This document shows, one piece after another, positions 4,581-6,080 of a stretch of DNA of 6,080 nucleotides. Position 1 is the stretch's first letter, and every line of letters begins with the position of its first letter. This DNA is from Pseudaestuariivita sp. (GTDB lineage: Bacteria; Pseudomonadota; Alphaproteobacteria; Rhodobacterales; Rhodobacteraceae). The DNA lies in the NCBI GenBank assembly GCA_020629995.1, contig JAHDCH010000172.1:1-6080 (forward strand), read 5' to 3'. Position numbers and translations under genes: made by a program. The notes beneath the pieces are model-generated. The model did not search any database, had not been told where the DNA came from, and worked only from the letters and a program-made list of their open reading frames with translations.

Positions 4581-6080
4581 TCAGCGCCACAGATGTGCGT
4601 AGCTGGCCGCCTTGCCCTGTAGCTTGGACAGCAGCCGCAGGCCCGCGCCTGGGCGCGGCACCCGTCCGCTGGCAAGCCGCTGCACCACCACTTCGGGCGG
4701 GCAGGCGCGTCCGGTCACCGGATCGAAATAGCGCGGGTAGTCGATCAGCGCGGCATGGACGAGCCCTTCAAGCGTGACCTCTGCCGCCCGGCGCGGCGGC
4801 ACGGTTCCGCGATCGTCGGTCAGCCCCCAGCCGGCATAGAATGGCGCGCCGAGCGTTACCACGGGCACACCGCGCAGCAAGGCTTCGAACCCCAGCAGCG
4901 AGGTCATCGTCCAGACTTCGGATGCAACATCCAAAAGGTCCACGGGATCGGCCTCGGTCACCACAAGATCGGCAAAGCCCTCCAGTTGCGCGGGGTCAAG
5001 CGCGCCGGGACGCAAACCCGCTTCGACATCGGGATGCGGTTTGTACAGGATCACGGCGTCAGGTCGGGCCGCGCGGGCGGCTTGGACCAGCGCGAGGTTG
5101 GTCTTGACACTGCTCGCGCCGCGCAGGATCGACGCGTCATTCTCGACTTGCCCGGGCACCAGCACCAGATCGCCCCTGGGCAGGTCCGGCACATCGCGGC
5201 GCAGGTTGTATTTGGACAGGCGCCCGTCAACGATGCTGCGGATCAGGCTGGCCGCGCGGCGGCGCTGATCTTCGCGCAGGGTGGCGCGGCGGGCAATCAG
5301 GCTTTCGAGCCGGGAGGGGCGGGCGGGGTCATAGTAGATCCCCATATCATCAAGGGCGAGAGACAAGGGCGGGACCAGTTCGGCCCCAAGCCCGCGCGAG
5401 CGCAAAAAGCCGTCTTCGACCCGCACGGCGCTGCCGGCTTCGCCAGCCGAGGCCCAGACCATATGGCGACGCCCGTCGCGCGCGGCGCGGGCGGCCGCAT
5501 CCGCGCTGTCGTCAAAGACAATGGCCTTGTCCTGACCAAAGACCTTTTGCAACGGCCGCCGCTTCCACATCCGCATCCCCGATGCGACCCATCCGGCGTG
5601 ATCCTCGCGCCAGCGCCGCACCTCGGCCTCGAGGATGTCGACCGCACGTTCAAAACTGCACAAACGGTCCGTGAACGGGTCGTACCATGACGGGGCCAGC
5701 AGCATCGCGGCGGCAAACAGCTGCGCGCGCGTCAATGAGCGCTGGCGGCGCGGCACGGGAAATTCATCCTGCGTCAGGCCCCAGCCAGCATAAAACGGCT
5801 GGCCAAAGATGCGGGGTTTGTGCCCGGCCAGGATCGCCTCGAACCCAAGCTGCGAAGACACGGTATAGACGCCCACCGCGCCTTCCAGCAGGGCATGCGG
5901 CGATACGGGCGCGTCAAACAGGCTGACGCGGGCGGTTTCATCCTCGGCGCTGAAATAGCCGGGGCGGTGGCCGCCGGAGGTTTCGGGATGTGTCTTGATC
6001 AGGACGCGGGCGCCGGGATGCTCTTCTTGCGCAAAGACGAGCATTTCGCGGAACTGGGCATCGCCCGCATTGGACGCGGT
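4581..6080 (-). CDS. kpsC: Capsular polysaccharide beta-Kdo transferase KpsC (N-terminal part cut by the window)
   Basis: KpsC extends the poly-Kdo linker on lyso-phosphatidylglycerol that anchors capsules exported by the ABC-transporter route. It acts at the cytoplasmic face of the inner membrane. The frame stays open to base 6080, so the gene starts outside; 499 C-terminal residues are visible, numbered here from the edge, against roughly 670 in the family. Two related glycosyltransferase modules are evident. The end of module 1 holds KTHPE (29-33) and LGFEAILAG...PFYAGWGLT (78-103). The complete module 2 holds EDGFLRSRGLG (222-232), LALDDMGIYYDP, LVPGQVENDAS (305-315), YKPHPDVEAGLRPG (346-359) and LGFEALLRG...PFYAGWGLT (396-421). 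Each module is followed by a YDPFTDRLC/FDPVTGRAC block. The PFYAGWGLT and HP motifs are hallmarks of KpsC/KpsS-type Kdo transferases. No signal peptide or disruption is seen in the visible part. kpsS or other capsule genes would be expected beyond the right edge. Confidence 0.93.
   Translation of the reverse strand, partial: TASNAGDAQFREMLVFAQEEHPGARVLIKTHPETSGGHRPGYFSAEDETARVSLFDAPVSPHALLEGAVGVYTVSSQLGFEAILAGHKPRIFGQPFYAGWGLTQDEFPVPRRQRSLTRAQLFAAAMLLAPSWYDPFTDRLCSFERAVDILEAEVRRWREDHAGWVASGMRMWKRRPLQKVFGQDKAIVFDDSADAAARAARDGRRHMVWASAGEAGSAVRVEDGFLRSRGLGAELVPPLSLALDDMGIYYDPARPSRLESLIARRATLREDQRRRAASLIRSIVDGRLSKYNLRRDVPDLPRGDLVLVPGQVENDASILRGASSVKTNLALVQAARAARPDAVILYKPHPDVEAGLRPGALDPAQLEGFADLVVTEADPVDLLDVASEVWTMTSLLGFEALLRGVPVVTLGAPFYAGWGLTDDRGTVPPRRAAEVTLEGLVHAALIDYPRYFDPVTGRACPPEVVVQRLASGRVPRPGAGLRLLSKLQGKAASYAHLWR

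Noticed and set aside
4755..5690. Plus-strand open frame of 311 codons opposite kpsC
   Set aside because: Shadow of kpsC. The minus-strand frame has all KpsC motifs, while this one has none.

Overview
The window looks like chromosomal DNA from an alphaproteobacterium, most likely a member of the Rhodobacterales (Roseobacter/Paracoccaceae type). This rests on high GC with strong third-position G/C bias, the alphaproteobacterial character of the RpoD, NrdR and KpsC proteins, and the nrdR-ribD gene pair, which is a classic alphaproteobacterial arrangement. The window is gene-dense. It has six confidently placed protein families plus one secreted protein I cannot name. Two genes run off the edges: rpoD on the left and kpsC on the right. 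I see no tRNA, rRNA, insertion sequence, CRISPR array or prophage signal.

Left to right: (1) The 3' two-thirds of the region 2-4 portion of rpoD (+ strand, to 629) ends at a textbook intrinsic terminator (655-683). (2) Two minus-strand genes for exported proteins face rpoD. Transcribed first is a GH16 endo-glycanase of the ExoK/lichenase type (2312 down to 1566), followed after a 69-bp gap by an unassigned periplasmic protein with four cysteines (1496 down to 687). (3) A 77-bp divergent gap separates the GH16 gene from the plus-strand gene of a YjbQ/UPF0047-family protein (2390-2815). (4) A 112-bp intergenic region (2816-2927) is unusually rich in signals: a 29-bp inverted repeat, a TATAAA box, a perfect DnaA-box sequence and a small GC-rich hairpin. 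It leads into nrdR. (5) nrdR (2928-3398) and ribD (3395-4480) overlap by four bases (GTGA) and are surely co-transcribed. (6) A 100-bp convergent gap without an obvious strong terminator follows. (7) kpsC (minus strand, 4581 to beyond 6080) encodes the tandem beta-Kdo transferase that builds the lipid-linked Kdo anchor of ABC-transporter-dependent capsules.

Functionally this is mostly housekeeping: the primary sigma factor, the deoxynucleotide-synthesis repressor, and the second and third steps of riboflavin synthesis. Surface-carbohydrate genes (GH16 glycanase, KpsC) are interleaved with these. I found no convincing undescribed system. The points most worth a second look are the structured nrdR leader, the unnamed secreted protein next to the GH16 enzyme, and kpsC standing where ribE is commonly found.
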